Shown: positions 31,032 through 40,237, numbered from the stretch's first letter. The stretch: 44,103 nucleotides of DNA from an uncultured Lachnospiraceae bacterium (GCA_900320485.1 ONSO01000003.1:4523-48625), one strand, 5' to 3'. Notes: a model not told the origin generated them from the letters alone. Program-made: numbers and translations.

Positions 31032-31232
31032 ATGGGTGCGTTTGCCATTGTGGCATTTTTCCTGCTGACGTCTACGCAAATGTTCCTTATGACGTTTGTC
31101 AGTCAAGTGGCGATTGGCGTGCTCTGCGTTTTAGAAGAAGCAAATGAATATTTAGAGGGAAAAAGGGAATTGGAGGAAGTCACTGAACATATCCAAAGCA
31201 GAGTACAGCTATTATTAAAAGAAAATAAATAA
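31032..31232 (+). CDS. Small single-helix membrane protein (tentative)
   Basis: A 66-residue frame from ATG 31032 (alternative GTG 31029). A hydrophobic helix (FAIVAFFLLTSTQMFLMTFV and onward) is followed by an acidic coil-like tail (LEEANEYLEGKRELEEV). The ribosome site is poor (AGGAAACGGAA lies ~20 nt upstream). It may be a real small protein, or the end of a lost gene. It overlaps nothing else. Confidence 0.4.
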   Translation: MGAFAIVAFFLLTSTQMFLMTFVSQVAIGVLCVLEEANEYLEGKRELEEVTEHIQSRVQLLLKENK

Positions 31233-31246
31233 TAATCTTGATGAGG

Positions 31247-31275
31247 TTGACGGCAGGTCAAAATTATTGCATAAT
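31247..31275 (+). promoter_or_regulatory. Promoter of the esterase gene
   Basis: TTGACG (31247-31252) and CATAAT (31270-31275) with 17-bp spacing, about 47 bp before the start codon. Confidence 0.7.
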
Positions 31276-31321
31276 AAGATAGTAAAACGAATTACTAAAC
31301 ATGTTTCGCAGGAGGTATCTT

Positions 31322-32920
31322 ATGGCAATGATGGAAAGACCTGCCGTCAATCTGCTTTCTGACGGCGCAAAGTATTGGGAGCATACGTTTGAAAAGTTCT
31401 ACTTAAAGACTTACGTCCCGGCGACAAAGATCGACGGGCAGACCAACAATTATACCTTTCGTGCACCGCTTCTTTTGATCTTTGAGGAGAAGCGCCAAAG
31501 CATGGAGGAGGCCATTGCATTTGCTAAGAAAAGCGGCCTTGCCAACATAGCGGCTGCAGTGGATTCCAGCGTTCTTTTTATCTACCCTACGGCGGATGGC
31601 GGTTGGAAGAGTGCGCCGGAGGATCTTTATGCATCCGTGATCGCAGAGGTGAAGATGAACCCGGATTATGAGGATGGAATTGTTTCCATTATGGATTTCT
31701 TTACGAGAGAGTTCAAGGGCTATTTTGTGAGGGGCGCCATTTTCAGGGCAGACGTTTATGGTTATGGCGAATCGGCTGACTACGTGGCAAAGAACCTGCT
31801 TAAAACGTTGCAGGGAGAGTATCTTTGGGGCCCCGGCGAGATCACGCCTGCCTGTGTGTCCATGGAGCGCCTCAGCGTGATCCCAAGGCCTGAGCGCAAG
31901 GACATTGGCATTTTGAGCGTTGGAAATTCCAAGGAAATAAATGATGCATTTGCAGGCTGCGAAAACCTTTTGATCAAGGATCAGGCAGATTATCAGGCGG
32001 ATTTCAAGGCCTTTGTCCGCAAGTTTAAGATGTGGTGCGGCAATATGGAGATCGAGCCTGATTTCGAGGCACTGGACATGACGGAGGAAGCGGGATGTGT
32101 TGTGGTGAAGACTTCACCCGAAAATCGCGGCAGGTTTAAGGATACCAAGGAACACAAGGTTGGTTATTTTGCGTATTATAACAATGACGCTTTTGAAAAA
32201 GGACCGGCGCCATTACTTGTCGGCTTCCATGGGGGCGGAGATTCTGCCATGTTCCTGACCTTTGTGTCCGGATGGTGGGAGATCTGTCACCGGTATGGTT
32301 TCCTTTACGTAGCCATTGAAAATCACCAGGACGTGCCTGCGGCGGAGGCTGCACAGGTCATTGAGGAATTAAAGAAGCGTTACAAGGTTGACGAGCATCG
32401 CATCTATGGTACTGGCTTTTCCATGGGCAGCGGCAAGTCGTGGGACATGTTCCAGGAGTATCCGGAAATCTTTGCAGGTCTTGCGCCTGCCAGTGCATTG
32501 TTCCCCGTACATGGTAACGTATTCGGAAAGTCTTTGGAAGATGGCATTAATACGACGGTTCCCGTGCCCATCTTCTATTCCGGCGGCGAAAAGTCTCATT
32601 TGCCTGAGCTTCCCTTCCAGGCAGCGTCCGGTTTGGAAAGAGTGCAGTATGCTGCCAGGGTAAACAGGCTGAAGAAGAATTTTGATGCCATTTCCTTCGA
32701 GGAGAAGGAGCGGTGGGAGGATCCCGTCTACGGTGTTCCGGGCGACCGGGTGGAGAAGATTCCGGATGAGAGCCGCGGAAGCGTTCTCACCATCAATTAT
32801 TACGACAGCGAGGATGGCGTTTGCCGTACGGCCTTTGCCAGCATCAGCGGTCAGGTGCATGAATGCAGGCATCATACCAATGAGAATGCATGGAAATTTA
32901 TTTCACGGTTTACCAGATAA
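31322..32920 (+). CDS. Alpha/beta hydrolase, PHB-depolymerase/feruloyl-esterase-like
   Basis: A 532-residue protein without signal peptide. The C-terminal half is an esterase: the oxyanion segment [15 protein letters not shown], the nucleophile elbow [10 protein letters not shown] (S367) and a late histidine region ([15 protein letters not shown]) fit the LpqC/PHB depolymerase-like group. The N-terminal ~230 residues are a separate domain with no match I recognise ([15 protein letters not shown], then [15 protein letters not shown]). ATG 31322 is chosen because GGAGG stands ~8 nt upstream. The substrate is unknown. It has its own promoter and terminator, so it is monocistronic. Confidence 0.8.
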   Translation: MAMMERPAVNLLSDGAKYWEHTFEKFYLKTYVPATKIDGQTNNYTFRAPLLLIFEEKRQSMEEAIAFAKKSGLANIAAAVDSSVLFIYPTADGGWKSAPEDLYASVIAEVKMNPDYEDGIVSIMDFFTREFKGYFVRGAIFRADVYGYGESADYVAKNLLKTLQGEYLWGPGEITPACVSMERLSVIPRPERKDIGILSVGNSKEINDAFAGCENLLIKDQADYQADFKAFVRKFKMWCGNMEIEPDFEALDMTEEAGCVVVKTSPENRGRFKDTKEHKVGYFAYYNNDAFEKGPAPLLVGFHGGGDSAMFLTFVSGWWEICHRYGFLYVAIENHQDVPAAEAAQVIEELKKRYKVDEHRIYGTGFSMGSGKSWDMFQEYPEIFAGLAPASALFPVHGNVFGKSLEDGINTTVPVPIFYSGGEKSHLPELPFQAASGLERVQYAARVNRLKKNFDAISFEEKERWEDPVYGVPGDRVEKIPDESRGSVLTINYYDSEDGVCRTAFASISGQVHECRHHTNENAWKFISRFTR

Positions 32921-32951
32921 AAATTTAGACGCTTTATCAATAAATGGGAAT

Positions 32952-32983
32952 AGAGGAATAGAGGGATTCGCCCCTATTCCTCT
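32952..32983 (+). terminator. Hairpin terminator of the esterase gene
   Basis: AGAGGAATAG pairs perfectly with CTATTCCTCT, extended by GGG/CCC around one bulged base, with loop ATTCG. The U-tract is short (TGTAATTCT). The following 220 bp to the Hpt gene contain no ORF, only a distant GACGGTA/TACCGTC inverted pair (33018, 33094). Confidence 0.7.
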
Positions 32984-33210
32984 TGTAATTCTGCTGTAAA
33001 AATGTTATTCTTTTCATGACGGTAGTAGTGGCTTCAATGATATATGGTTTTGGTGTGTTAACTTAAACGATACGTCATTTTGAATTCATGTATTACCGTC
33101 TTTTTTAGAACGAAAAGCATTGCACGTTAACATTGACGGGCCATTGCGCAGTTAAGCCGGTTTGGCCGAAATAAACGAAACAGGTCAGAGACAGATGGGA
33201 GGGCAGGCGT

Positions 33211-33552
33211 ATGATAACGTTAGCGGATTTAAGAAGATATGGTGCTGATACCGAAAGGGGACTTGCCACGTGCATGGGAAACGAGGCGCTGTATCTGCGA
33301 CTGGTCAATTCCGTTCCGTCGGAACAAAGATTTGAAGATCTGGCACGTGCGATTTTAGAAGGAAACCGGGAAGATGCCTTTGAAGCTGCCCATGCATTAA
33401 AAGGGGTACTCGGTAACCTTTCTTTGACTCCGCTTTTTGAGAAGACCTCAGAGATAACGGAACTGTTAAGAAGCGGGGAGGACGCCGATTATGAAAAACT
33501 ATTGGCTGAGCTTACGCAGGCACGGGATACTCTGAAAAGGCTTTGTGAGTGA
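33211..33552 (+). CDS. Stand-alone Hpt phosphotransfer protein
   Basis: A 113-residue four-helix-bundle Hpt protein. The phosphorylatable histidine lies in AAHALKGVLGNL, the typical HxLKG core. Such proteins pass phosphate from the receiver domain of a hybrid kinase to a final response regulator. The hybrid kinase gene follows after 24 bp and a REC-GGDEF-EAL gene after that, so the three together form a complete relay. GGGAGG precedes the ATG. Confidence 0.92.
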   Translation: MITLADLRRYGADTERGLATCMGNEALYLRLVNSVPSEQRFEDLARAILEGNREDAFEAAHALKGVLGNLSLTPLFEKTSEITELLRSGEDADYEKLLAELTQARDTLKRLCE

Positions 33553-33576
33553 CAACACTAATGGGGAAGCGTTGAA

Positions 33577-36500
33577 ATGAAATTACCAAAGATTAGGGCA
33601 GGAATGTCCGGCGATAAAAAAAGCGGAATCGTATCCGCAGCGGTTATCGGGGTTTTGATGGTGGCCGCCATACTGATCATAGGGACGTTATGGACGGGAA
33701 GCAGTGCAAGCAGGGATACCAATAAGGCGGTCAGAAACGTCAGCCTTCTTTATCTTGATGAGCTTGCCGGCCGCCGTGAACAGGTTGTGGCGCAGACGCT
33801 GGATAATCATGCAAATGATCTCGACGTAGCCGTGGGATTGTTGGAAAAAAACGATCTTTCTTCCGTGGAGAGCCTTCAGGAATATCAGAAAAGAATGAAA
33901 CAGCTATACAGGCTTGAAAAATTTGCTTTTGTCGATGACAAAGGCATCATTTATACCTCGCGCGGAACAAGAACGGATATCGGTCTTTATGATTTTGACT
34001 ACAATTCCATTTCCGGTCCAAACGTTTCCGTAAAGGATTCGGGCGACGGGGACAAAAAGATCATAATCGCAGCTCCCGTGGATCGCCTGAATCTTTGCGG
34101 AAACACGCTCGTAGCCTGTTTTATGGAAATGGACATGGAGAATTTCCTGAAGGAAATTTCTCTTCAGACCGGAAATAACAGTACTACGTTTTGTAATATC
34201 TATAAGTCCGACGGAATGTCATTTACCGGTCTTGTTCTCGGAGGACTGTCTGCCGAAGACAATCTGTTAAAGGCCATGGAAAAAGCGCGTTTTGAAGAGG
34301 GTTATGACTATGCCACGCTGTTGAAACGCTTTACGGAAGGCCAGGGTGGCATCGTTTCCTTTACGTACAACGGAATTCGGGAAACGCTAAGTTATACGCC
34401 CGTTCGCGGAACCGACTGGATGCTTACGTATCTTATACGGGAAAGCGTGATAAGCGACCAGATAGACAGTATTTCCGATGGGATCATCTTAAGAAGTCTT
34501 GTTTTGTCTCTTGTTACTGCGCTTGTTTTGTTAGTTATTTCAGTGTACCTGGTCGTGCAAACGAAAAAAACCGTAAAACTAATTTCAGAGAGAGAAACGG
34601 CAGAGGTACTGCAACAGGAGCTTGAGGAGAGAATCGCACTTCAGGATGAGCTGCTGGAGCAGGAGAATACGCACCGCCAGCAGGACAGTATGATCACTGC
34701 GCTGGCATCCGATTATCGAAGTGTTTATTATATCGATCTGGATAACGATCAGGGGATTTGCTACAGGAATGATCACAGTTTTGATGAAGACGAAATAGGT
34801 ATCGGTGAAAGCTTTGATTATGCGGAGACATTTAAAAATTATGCGGAGAAATACGTTACGGAGGAATATCGCGAAGCGTTTATTAAGTTCACGGATCCGG
34901 AATCCATTCGAGAGGGGCTTAAGGATAATCTGATCATCACTCTCAGATACCTTGTCAGAAGAGGCGGGGAGGAAACGTATGAGATGCTTCGCATGGCCGG
35001 AGTGAGGAATCCTGACGAGAGGGATGACAACATTGTACATGCGGTGGGAGCAGGTTTTACTGACATCGATTCGGAAATGAGAGAGTCTCTTGCCAAAAAT
35101 CAGGCTCTTTCGGATGCATTGAAGACTGCGGAAGGGGCAAGCAGGGCAAAGACGGTATTTTTATCCAACGTCAGCCATGAGATCAGGACTCCCATGAATG
35201 CCATTATCGGACTTGATTCTCTTGCGCTTAGGAATGATGACCTTCCGGCCGAGACGAGGGAATATCTTGACAAGATCGGAGAGAGCGCGAGACATCTTTT
35301 GGGGCTGATCAATGACATATTGGACATGAGCAGGATTGAGTTCGGAAGAATGGTGCTGCGCAAGGAAGAATTCTCTTTTAGTTCGATGCTTGAGCAGATC
35401 AATACAATGGTCATGGCGCAGTGCAGTGAAAAAGGACTAAAGTACGAGTGCAGCGTATCGGGTGGCGTTGCCGATTCCTATATCGGTGATGACATGAAAC
35501 TGAAGCAGGTCCTTATCAATATCCTCAGCAATGCCATCAAATTTACGGAGGCGCGGGGAAGCGTCAGACTTACGGTAGAGCGCACAAACGTATTTGAAGG
35601 ACAGAGTACGCTTAAGTTTATTATAAAAGATACCGGCGTTGGGATGGATGAGTCTTTCCTTCCAAAGTTATTTGATCCCTTTACGCAGGAAGATGACAGC
35701 CGCAATAATAAATATGGAAGCACCGGTCTTGGAATGGCTATTACAAAGAATATCGTTGAGCTGATGAACGGTACCATCTTTGTAGAGTCCAAGAAGGGAG
35801 AGGGGACGCAGTTCACGGTTGTGATAACCCTTAAAAACTGTGAGCATGCGGAAGCCGACGGCAGTTTTATAAATCTTAAGGAACTTCGCGTTCTGGTAGT
35901 GGATGATGAGGAAATAGCGGCGGAACATGCCAGACTTATCCTGGACGAAGCAGGCATCAAATCGGATATCGTTTTATCAGGCGAAGAGGCACTTAACGCG
36001 CTGGAACTGGCGCGGGAAAAACAGGAGCCGTACGGATTGGTTCTGCTCGACTGGAAGATGCCGGAGATGGACGGTCTTGAGGTTGCAAGGCGGATAAGAA
36101 AGCGTTATGACAATAAGACCATTGTTATAATACTTACTTCGTTTAACTGGGACGAGATCATGGATGATGCACTTCATGCGGGAGTTGACAGCTTCCTTGC
36201 AAAGCCTCTCTTTGCTTCAAACGTGATCAATGAGTTCGAAAGGATCGTGCGTAAGAATCATTCCGGCGGCAGCGCTAAAAAGCCGGCAGTCGATCTTAAG
36301 GGAAGAAGAATACTTCTTGCCGAAGACATGGAGATCAATGCGGAGATCATGAAGGAAGTGCTTGCCATGAAGGAGGTTGTCACGGAGACTGCCGCAAACG
36401 GACGCATTGCTCTTGAGATGTTTAGGGATAGTTCCGAGTCTTATTATGACGCGATATTGATGGACGTGCGCATGCCTGAGATGGATGGCCTTGAAGCGAC

Positions 36501-36708
36501 TGCGGCGATCAGAAATCTTGAGAGAAGTGATGCCAAGAGCATTCCGATCATAGCAATGACGGCAAATGCTTTTGATGAGGACGTTCAGAGATCTCTTCAG
36601 GCGGGAATGAATGCACATCTTTCCAAACCCATAGAACCGGAAAGACTGTATCGCTGTCTCGAAGAGCTGATAGAGAGCAGGGCACAGAATGAAAGGAACG
36701 AAGGATGA
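33577..36708 (+). CDS. Hybrid sensor histidine kinase with two receiver domains
   Basis: A 1043-residue membrane kinase. Transmembrane helices at about 20-42 and 305-330 flank a Cache-like sensor domain outside. A coiled coil (~335-370) and a PAS-like region (~375-500) lead to HisKA with SHEIRTPMNAI (H534), then HATPase_c with the N-box LINILSNAIKF, DTGVGM and GSTGLGMAI. Two receivers follow, with phospho-aspartates D825 (LLDWKMPEMDG) and D963 (LMDVRMPEMDG). No Hpt domain is present, consistent with the separate Hpt protein upstream. The stop overlaps the next gene by 4 bp. The stimulus is unknown. Confidence 0.93.
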   Translation: MKLPKIRAGMSGDKKSGIVSAAVIGVLMVAAILIIGTLWTGSSASRDTNKAVRNVSLLYLDELAGRREQVVAQTLDNHANDLDVAVGLLEKNDLSSVESLQEYQKRMKQLYRLEKFAFVDDKGIIYTSRGTRTDIGLYDFDYNSISGPNVSVKDSGDGDKKIIIAAPVDRLNLCGNTLVACFMEMDMENFLKEISLQTGNNSTTFCNIYKSDGMSFTGLVLGGLSAEDNLLKAMEKARFEEGYDYATLLKRFTEGQGGIVSFTYNGIRETLSYTPVRGTDWMLTYLIRESVISDQIDSISDGIILRSLVLSLVTALVLLVISVYLVVQTKKTVKLISERETAEVLQQELEERIALQDELLEQENTHRQQDSMITALASDYRSVYYIDLDNDQGICYRNDHSFDEDEIGIGESFDYAETFKNYAEKYVTEEYREAFIKFTDPESIREGLKDNLIITLRYLVRRGGEETYEMLRMAGVRNPDERDDNIVHAVGAGFTDIDSEMRESLAKNQALSDALKTAEGASRAKTVFLSNVSHEIRTPMNAIIGLDSLALRNDDLPAETREYLDKIGESARHLLGLINDILDMSRIEFGRMVLRKEEFSFSSMLEQINTMVMAQCSEKGLKYECSVSGGVADSYIGDDMKLKQVLINILSNAIKFTEARGSVRLTVERTNVFEGQSTLKFIIKDTGVGMDESFLPKLFDPFTQEDDSRNNKYGSTGLGMAITKNIVELMNGTIFVESKKGEGTQFTVVITLKNCEHAEADGSFINLKELRVLVVDDEEIAAEHARLILDEAGIKSDIVLSGEEALNALELAREKQEPYGLVLLDWKMPEMDGLEVARRIRKRYDNKTIVIILTSFNWDEIMDDALHAGVDSFLAKPLFASNVINEFERIVRKNHSGGSAKKPAVDLKGRRILLAEDMEINAEIMKEVLAMKEVVTETAANGRIALEMFRDSSESYYDAILMDVRMPEMDGLEATAAIRNLERSDAKSIPIIAMTANAFDEDVQRSLQAGMNAHLSKPIEPERLYRCLEELIESRAQNERNEG

Positions 36709-38411
36709 ATAACATACTGAAAAGCGTCAGAGCAAAGAGAAAGGTTTTGATTGTTGAGGATGAGAGGATCAACCGCGAGATACTCGGCAACATATTGATG
36801 AAGGAATATGACGTCGTTTTTGCCGAAAACGGACGGAGAGCAATTGAACTGTTACGGGATGATGCCGATTCCTTCTCATTGATATTACTTGATCTTATGA
36901 TGCCCGTTATGAGCGGAGACGAGGTGCTTAGGATCTGTAAGTCAGACGATAAACTGTCGCATATCCCCGTGATTGTTATGACGCAGGAAGAGGATGCCGA
37001 GGTTCCGAGCATACGTGCGGGCGCGGATGATTTTATCAAAAAACCATACAACATGCCTGAGGTAATACTGGCGAGGTGTGAGAGGATTATCGAACTGTAC
37101 GAGAAGAAGGAACTGATCGATTCTGCGGAGACGGATCCGCTTACCGGATTGTACACAAGGGATTTCTTCTTTGAATACATCAGACGGCTTAAGAAATATA
37201 ATGACGTTCGGATGGATGCCATTGTAATGGACATAGAGCATTTTCATCTGATCAATGAGATATACGGACGAAACGAGGGAGACAGGATATTAAAAAAGAT
37301 CGCATCCCTGATCACAACGGAGCTGGGCAACGGTTATGGAATAGCATGCAGATGTTCTGCAGATACGTTTTATATCTATTATTCACAAACTTCGGATGAA
37401 ATCATGTTTGTGGAGCGGATATTGAACGGGATGGCATCGACATCATTTGAGAGTGCAAAGATCAGGCTGCGCATAGGAATTAATAAAAACATTGACGGAA
37501 ATGATCCTCCGGAGCAATGGTTCGACCATGCAAAACTCGCATGTGACGGACTGCGCGGGGACTATACGAGGCAACTTGCCTACTATGACAGTACTGCCCA
37601 TGACCGTCAGCTGTATCACGAACGGTTGATACGCGATATTGACAGCTCCATAGCTAATGGAGATTTTATCGTTTTCTACCAGCCGAAATATGCGGTAGAC
37701 GGTGACAGACCTGTTCTCCGGAGCGCTGAGGCGCTTGTAAGGTGGAAACATCCGGAACTGGGAATGATAAGTCCGGGAGATTTTATACCTTTGTTTGAGA
37801 GTAATGGCCTTGTTCAAAAGCTTGATCATTTTGTCTGGGAGGAGGCGGCTGCCCAGATCGCGAAGTGGAAGAAGAAATTCGGAGCTGCAATTCCGGTTTC
37901 CGTAAACGTATCAAGGATAGACATTTTTGATCCCGAGCTTGAGGACAGGCTGATCGGCTTATTAAACAAAAATGGTCTGTCAACCAATGAACTGTTACTT
38001 GAAATAACGGAAAGCGCGTATTCGGACAGTGCGGTACGCCTCATTGAGGTGGTTAACAACTTGAGGAAGAAAGGCTTTCGCATAGAGATGGACGACTTCG
38101 GCTCCGGTTATTCATCGCTTAACATGCTTACCACCATCCCCATAGACGTGCTGAAAATGGACATGAAATTTGTCAGAAACATGCTCAGGGATCAGAAAAG
38201 CTTGAAGATGTGCGAGCTGGTGATGGATATATCCAGGTTCCTGGACGTACCCGTTGTGGCAGAAGGGGTAGAGGAAAAGGCTCAGCTTGACGTATTAAAA
38301 AGCATGGGGTGCCAGATAATACAGGGATACTTTTTTTCCAAACCGCTTCCGGCTGAGCAGTTTGAAGAACTGATTCAAAAAGAAGCAGAACTCTTTGCTA
38401 AGAATTTTTGA
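36705..38411 (+). CDS. REC-GGDEF-EAL response regulator, probable c-di-GMP phosphodiesterase
   Basis: A 568-residue protein. The receiver (residues 10-130) has phospho-aspartate D63 (LLDLMMP). The GGDEF domain (about 140-300) is degenerate, reading SADTF (218-222) at the active site, so cyclase activity is unlikely. The EAL domain (about 305-560) has EALVRW (E342), NVSRIDIF, the ITESA segment, DDFGSGYSSL and VAEGVEE, all expected in an active phosphodiesterase. It is probably the output of the Hpt/hybrid-kinase relay, lowering c-di-GMP on phosphorylation or dephosphorylation. The 4-bp ATGA overlap indicates coupling with the kinase. Confidence 0.92.
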   Translation: MNNILKSVRAKRKVLIVEDERINREILGNILMKEYDVVFAENGRRAIELLRDDADSFSLILLDLMMPVMSGDEVLRICKSDDKLSHIPVIVMTQEEDAEVPSIRAGADDFIKKPYNMPEVILARCERIIELYEKKELIDSAETDPLTGLYTRDFFFEYIRRLKKYNDVRMDAIVMDIEHFHLINEIYGRNEGDRILKKIASLITTELGNGYGIACRCSADTFYIYYSQTSDEIMFVERILNGMASTSFESAKIRLRIGINKNIDGNDPPEQWFDHAKLACDGLRGDYTRQLAYYDSTAHDRQLYHERLIRDIDSSIANGDFIVFYQPKYAVDGDRPVLRSAEALVRWKHPELGMISPGDFIPLFESNGLVQKLDHFVWEEAAAQIAKWKKKFGAAIPVSVNVSRIDIFDPELEDRLIGLLNKNGLSTNELLLEITESAYSDSAVRLIEVVNNLRKKGFRIEMDDFGSGYSSLNMLTTIPIDVLKMDMKFVRNMLRDQKSLKMCELVMDISRFLDVPVVAEGVEEKAQLDVLKSMGCQIIQGYFFSKPLPAEQFEELIQKEAELFAKNF

Positions 38412-38428
38412 ATATTTTAGAAAATGGG

Positions 38429-38457
38429 TTGACACTTCTGAATTTGTGTAGTATATT
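38429..38457 (+). promoter_or_regulatory. Consensus sigma-A promoter
   Basis: TTGACA (38429-38434) and TATATT (38452-38457) with 17-bp spacing, only 18 bp after the EAL gene stop. It starts a short unit that ends at the terminator at 38683-38714. Confidence 0.85.
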
Positions 38458-38536
38458 CAATCCGATATTTTTCAATTTCTGACGGAAACGAAGGAAAGAA
38501 AAATGGAATCAGGGCAACCACGAAAGGAGAGCCGAC

Positions 38537-38641
38537 ATGTTTCTTCTGAATAATGAAACTAGATATGAAGACAAGCAGTCTATGCAGAATTACGTGCATA
38601 GATCTATTTTGCGATATCTAATTTCATATGAGAAGAGATAG
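38537..38641 (+). CDS. 34-residue small protein
   Basis: ATG 38537 is preceded by AAAGGAG with 7-8 nt spacing, a near-perfect ribosome site. The 34-codon frame (MFLLNNETRYEDKQSMQNYV, then HRSILRYLISYEKR) ends in TAG at 38639-38641. The peptide is hydrophilic, with two short tyrosine/arginine-rich stretches and no membrane helix or signal. It is the only ORF in a unit with its own promoter and terminator. Its internal half coincides with the long RNA stem, which may control its translation or reflect an RNA function. No homologue is known to me. Confidence 0.5.
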   Translation: MFLLNNETRYEDKQSMQNYVHRSILRYLISYEKR

Positions 38642-38682
38642 GGCCCTTGTTTATTCTTTTGGTATATTTGTTTATTACAAAA

Positions 38683-38714
38683 CCACTTATCTCTTACAGG
38701 TAAGTGGTTTTTTT
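38683..38714 (+). terminator. Intrinsic terminator
   Basis: CCACTTA (38683-38689) pairs with TAAGTGG (38701-38707), followed by TTTTTTT. The loop can add a CT/AG pair. It is a strong terminator. Confidence 0.9.
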
Positions 38715-38779
38715 ACGATTTGAGTGAATTAAAGTGCCTTCGGGAAAGGTGCTTTGGGAAAAGAAGAGGAGAGATGCAA

Positions 38780-39442
38780 ATGGACGTCAAGATCCGCGTT
38801 GCGAATGAAATGGACGCTAAAGAGCTTTTGGAGATTTATGGTTACTACGTGAAGAATACGGCGATCTCTTTTGAGTACGAGGCGCCTTCTTTGGAGGAAT
38901 TTACGGAAAGGATCCGTAATACGCTGAAAGCATATCCGTATTTGGTCGCAGAGGTGGACGGTAAGGCCAGGGGATATGCTTACGCCGGCAGATTTCATAC
39001 CAGGGATGCCTTTGCCTGGTCGGCGGAGACTTCCATATATCTCTCGAAGGATTGTCATCGCATGGGACTTGGGAAGCTCTTATATGAAAAGCTGGAGGCG
39101 ATTTTGAAGGCGCAAAACGTGGTAAACGTTTATGCTGTGGTTGCAGTACCCGCGACAGAGGGAGACCGGTACGTGGACAGAAACAGCGAACGTTTTCATG
39201 AAGCCTTGGGTTATAAGACGGTATCCACTTTGCACTGTGTCGGAAGTAAGTTTGGCAACTGGTACGACCTTCTGGAAATGGAGAAATTCCTCGGCGCACA
39301 CGATGCGCCGCCTAAGCCATTTCTCCCCTTTCCCCAAATTTGTGCCACCGGGGACGGTTCTCCTTGGCACGTTTCTGCCACTGGGGACGGTTCTCCCTGG
39401 CATGTTTCTGCCACTGGGGACGGTTCTCCTTGGCACATTTAG
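38780..39442 (+). CDS. GNAT acetyltransferase (PAT-like) with repeat-derived C-terminal tail
   Basis: A 220-residue N-acetyltransferase resembling phosphinothricin/amino-acid acetyltransferases (IRVANEMDAKELLEIYGYYV at the start, ISFEYEAPSLEEF, the acetyl-CoA loop CHRMGLGKLLYEKL, and RFHEALGYK). ATG 38780 has AGGAG at 8 nt; ATG 38774 would be only 2 nt from it. The native domain should end near residue 185. The last 32 residues come from a hairpin-repeat array read in frame, giving ATGDGSPWH three times, so the repeat has displaced the original stop codon. The tail may be neutral or affect stability. Confidence 0.88.
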   Translation: MDVKIRVANEMDAKELLEIYGYYVKNTAISFEYEAPSLEEFTERIRNTLKAYPYLVAEVDGKARGYAYAGRFHTRDAFAWSAETSIYLSKDCHRMGLGKLLYEKLEAILKAQNVVNVYAVVAVPATEGDRYVDRNSERFHEALGYKTVSTLHCVGSKFGNWYDLLEMEKFLGAHDAPPKPFLPFPQICATGDGSPWHVSATGDGSPWHVSATGDGSPWHI

Positions 39443-39588
39443 TTTGTGTCACTGGGGACGGTTCTCCTTGGCACATTTCTGCCACCGGGGACGGTTCTCC
39501 CTGGCACGTTTCTGCCACTGGGGACGGTTCTCCTTGGCACATTTAAAAGTTAAAAAAACGTGCCACGGAGAACCGTCCCCTATGGCAC
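39342..39588 (+). repeat. Hairpin repeat array C (6 forward + 1 inverted unit)
   Basis: Forward units at 39342-39370, 39376-39402, 39409-39436, 39446-39474, 39480-39507 and 39513-39540, mostly 33 bp apart with a GTTTC- or ATTTC-like linker, then an inverted unit at 39560-39588. Each unit can fold as GTGCCA, GGGGA, CGGT loop, TCTCC, TGGCAC. The first three are translated as the tail of the upstream acetyltransferase. The inverted unit can pair with any forward unit. Confidence 0.93.
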
Positions 39589-39614
39589 GTGAAGAAAGAC
39601 GGGAGGAATCAAAT

Positions 39615-40133
39615 ATGAGAGTGACAGTGGAAACGGAGAGAATTATTTTAAGGCCTTTGGTACCGGAAGATTATGAGGCGGCATTTCAGTGGTGCGGGGA
39701 TCCCAAGGTGAACACTTATATGATCTATCCCTTATATCATAAGGCTGAGGACGTAAAGAAATGGCTGGAGAGCAGAAATCTCGAGGATCCGGACGATTAT
39801 GATCTGGGGCTTGTGTTAAAGGAAACCGGAGAGCTCATCGGAAGCGGCGGTTTTGTCTATGATCCCGAGAAGGATGTTTGGACGGTTGGTTATAACATTC
39901 GGGCAGATCAGTGGGGGAAGGGGCTTGTTCCGGAGGCCATGCAGGGACTCCTTGATTTTATACGAAAGACCAGAAAGGTAAGTGCCATCGAGGGAACCTT
40001 TGCCAAAGAGAATTACAAGAGCCAGCGCGTTATGGAAAAGCTGGGAATGCATTACGTCTGCGATACGGAGTATGAAAAGCTGGATGGCAGCGAGAAATTT
40101 GAAGCGAGATTGTTTCGGAAGGACTTTACTTAA
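39615..40133 (+). CDS. GNAT acetyltransferase, RimJ/RimL-like
   Basis: A 172-residue acetyltransferase. The N-terminus TERIILRPLVPEDYEAAFQW, the motif VGYNIRADQWGKGLVPEAM with the acetyl-CoA-binding turn, and NYKSQRVMEKLGM are typical of ribosomal-protein N-acetyltransferase-like GNATs (Acetyltransf_3). ATG 39615 follows GGGAGG; the longer open frame upstream to 39132 crosses the repeat array and the previous gene and is rejected. The acceptor substrate is unknown. Confidence 0.88.
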   Translation: MRVTVETERIILRPLVPEDYEAAFQWCGDPKVNTYMIYPLYHKAEDVKKWLESRNLEDPDDYDLGLVLKETGELIGSGGFVYDPEKDVWTVGYNIRADQWGKGLVPEAMQGLLDFIRKTRKVSAIEGTFAKENYKSQRVMEKLGMHYVCDTEYEKLDGSEKFEARLFRKDFT

Positions 40134-40237
40134 AAATGCATCAAATCTCCATTTCAGGTCCTCGGACGGAAAACATTTTTGGGCAGGAGAGCATATTATC
40201 TGATGAATTCGGTGCATTTGATGAAAAGTACCTGATC

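Larger units (their letters stand above)
38464..38714 (+). ncRNA. Candidate structured small RNA, ~250 nt
   Basis: The region from the predicted start to the terminator can fold strongly. A 14-bp stem with one mismatch joins 38553-38566 (ATGAAACTAGATAT) and 38614-38627 (ATATCTAATTTCAT). Nested inside it, CTATGCA (38580-38586) pairs perfectly with TGCATAG (38595-38601). I do not recognise a known RNA family. The same RNA carries a 34-codon ORF, so it may be a dual-function transcript or simply an mRNA. The next gene has its own ribosome site after the terminator. Confidence 0.5.

Noticed and set aside
38500..38545. CAGGGCAACCACGAAAGGAG resembles part of a GEMM c-di-GMP riboswitch
   Set aside because: The second conserved half (GACGCAAAGCC) and the flanking stems are missing; the AAAGGAG is better explained as a ribosome site.
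39342..39588. Evenly spaced repeats that could be taken for a CRISPR array (also 8039-8150 and 41086-41179)
   Set aside because: The conserved part is ~28 bp and the 'spacers' are the same 5-6 bp linker each time; units are inverted in places and no cas gene is present.
39132..40133. 333-residue open frame covering the second GNAT gene
   Set aside because: Its first 161 codons run through the previous gene and the repeat array in another frame; the real start with ribosome site is 39615.
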